Source of the DNA: Succinivibrio faecicola
GTDB lineage: Bacteria; Pseudomonadota; Gammaproteobacteria; Enterobacterales; Succinivibrionaceae
Direction of reading: 5' to 3'
Assembly (NCBI RefSeq): GCF_019448115.1
Contig: NZ_JAGFNY010000001.1
Location: 62,001 to 126,000, forward strand
Length of the DNA stretch: 64,000 nt
Part shown: positions 63,032 through 64,000 of the stretch, piece by piece
Layout of the letters: each line of letters begins with the position of its first letter
Position numbering within the stretch: the stretch's first letter is position 1
The notes under the pieces: model-generated
The model's database searches: none
Seen by the model: only the letters and a program-made list of their open reading frames with translations
What the model was told of the DNA's origin: nothing
Position numbers and translations under genes: made by a program

Positions 63032-63901
63032 TTAAATTTCTTCTAGGAATTTTGGATAAAGATAATCTGCTCTTTCATCAATTCTTGAAGGGTCATAGTT
63101 TCTTCTGTCATTACAGTTCATATCAGATATTGTTTCCATATCAGATGTTGTAATATCAAAAAAATAAAGATCAGAGTTTTGAACAATCTTGTCTTCGCTG
63201 ACAGCTTTTGGTATTGCAACAATTCCTCTTTGAATGCACCATCTTAAAAGGATCTGACTTGAGGTTGCCTTATAATAATCACGCATGCCAATAAGTCTTG
63301 GATCATCAAGAATAAGTCTTCCTTCTGCACCTAAAGGAGAATATGCCTCCATAGTAATTTTATTTCTTCGACAGAAATTTATTAGATCTTTTTCTGTATT
63401 TAAAGGATGAATTTCAGTCTGATTAACCTGTGGTGGCAGTTCATAACCAAGATCTAAAATTTTCTGAACCTGCTCTATATTGAAGTTACAAACACCAATT
63501 GCTCTGCAAAGACCTTCCTGCTGCAACTTTACAAGCTCTTCATACACCTTTTCAAAACCTTTTTTAGGCCAGTGAATAAGGTATAGATCAGCATATTCAA
63601 GTTTAAGTCGCTTTAAGGAATCTAAAAGGCCTGCTCTTGGATTATCAAAGTCTGTAACCCAAAGCTTTGTAGTTACAAAAAGATCATCTCTTGTAATACC
63701 TGAATCTCTAAGTGCTCTGCCAATTGTCTTTTCGTTATTATAGATTTTGGCTGTATCAATAAGTCTATAGCCATTATCTAAGGCACATCGAACTGCATTA
63801 TAGGTTTCATCACCAGATTTCATTCTATAGGCACGAAGACCTAAAAGTGGCATTTTTACATCATTGTTTAAGGTAACAGTAGATTTGATACTAAGTTCCA
63901 T
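63032..63901 (-). CDS. Aldo/keto reductase
   Basis: 289 residues. The catalytic tetrad is Asp49 and Tyr54 in LIDTAKIYNNE, Lys79 in TTKLW, and His110 in LIHWPK. PLLGLRAYRM and GVCNFNIEQV fit the AKR5-like (2,5-diketogluconate reductase/YeaE) group; NADPH contacts lie near IPKAVSEDKI. The true substrate is unknown. Its ATG overlaps the upstream stop by one base (TGATG). Confidence 0.93.
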   Translation of the reverse strand: MELSIKSTVTLNNDVKMPLLGLRAYRMKSGDETYNAVRCALDNGYRLIDTAKIYNNEKTIGRALRDSGITRDDLFVTTKLWVTDFDNPRAGLLDSLKRLKLEYADLYLIHWPKKGFEKVYEELVKLQQEGLCRAIGVCNFNIEQVQKILDLGYELPPQVNQTEIHPLNTEKDLINFCRRNKITMEAYSPLGAEGRLILDDPRLIGMRDYYKATSSQILLRWCIQRGIVAIPKAVSEDKIVQNSDLYFFDITTSDMETISDMNCNDRRNYDPSRIDERADYLYPKFLEEI

Positions 63902-64000
63902 CAGACCCTCTGCATTTTTTCATAGGCATTTACAAGAACAGATTCATCTGCTCCAAGTTCATGCATATGCAAACTTAAATAGTTTCTAAAATGTCTTGCA
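63901..64000 (-). CDS. C-terminal end of an unidentified gene
   Basis: The last 32 codons are visible, with the beginning outside the window; they end YEKMQRV with a stop at 63903-63901. The segment looks helical (HFRNYLSLHMHELGADES). I cannot assign a family. The one-base overlap with the aldo/keto reductase start indicates an operon. Confidence 0.6.
   Translation of the reverse strand, partial: ARHFRNYLSLHMHELGADESVLVNAYEKMQRV

Noticed and set aside
1-64000. tRNA, rRNA, CRISPR arrays, insertion sequences or prophage
   Set aside because: No cloverleaf with a CCA end, repeat-spacer pattern, transposase or integrase-like frame was recognised in the reading.

Overview
The window looks like a chromosomal segment of a low-GC, anaerobic or facultatively anaerobic, motile Gram-negative gammaproteobacterium. 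Several signs support this: gammaproteobacterial gene neighbourhoods (apt-dnaX, cvfB-sohB-topA, rnfABCDGE), an outer-membrane porin, two-membrane lipoprotein and LolA-type genes, pyruvate formate-lyase with its activase, and a sodium/proton-pumping Rnf complex. AT richness, heavy AGA use and this fermentative gene set fit the Succinivibrionaceae/Aeromonadales side of the class, but that placement is inference. I see no rRNA, tRNA, CRISPR array, insertion sequence or prophage.

Layout. 1-8.1 kb: a glycogen debranching enzyme running off the left edge, NAD synthetase, and the pflB-pflA-glycosyltransferase unit. 8.5-12.4 kb: apt-dnaX, where dnaX has a run of ten A on its coding strand at the gamma/tau junction and an unusually long tau linker. 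12.4-16.7 kb: a phosphoglycolate-phosphatase-like HAD protein, a porin, a YccT-like protein and two LPS-type glycosyltransferases. 16.9-21.1 kb: a chemoreceptor, a broken isochorismatase-family gene and uvrC. 21.3-28 kb: metNIQ, a membrane protein with a long disordered N-terminus, a TatD nuclease, nth and a lipoprotein. 28.4-34.2 kb: rnfABCDGE. 34.2-36.5 kb: queC with a repeat-rich leader, divergent from flgE, which has a sigma-54 type promoter.

37.2-50.6 kb holds a tightly packed 17-gene aryl polyene (APE) type II polyketide cluster. It contains ketosynthases with a chain-length-factor-like partner, a ketoreductase, two hot-dog dehydratases, two ACPs, an acyl/aryl-ACP ligase, acyltransferases, a glycosyltransferase, a thioesterase, a LolA-like carrier, an RND/MMPL exporter and a lipoprotein. 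A low-molecular-weight protein tyrosine phosphatase gene follows with a 1-base gap. Together these genes would make an aryl-polyene lipid and move it to the outer membrane. No gene for making the aromatic starter is present.

51-64 kb: a second MetQ-like lipoprotein, flagellin with a FliA-type promoter, pdxB, purT, a DUF4250 protein overlapping an exonuclease I homologue that has lost its catalytic acids, the cvfB-sohB-topA unit, rplY, a dCMP deaminase and an aldo/keto reductase. PFL (formate production), PurT (formate use) and Rnf (redox balance) form a coherent anaerobic core.

The most noteworthy items are: the dnaX slippage site with the very long tau; NadE with an apparently dead glutaminase half; the DEDD-less ExoI paired with DUF4250; the CobS-like membrane protein with a disordered N-terminus; the queC leader with mutually exclusive pairings; and the APE cluster.
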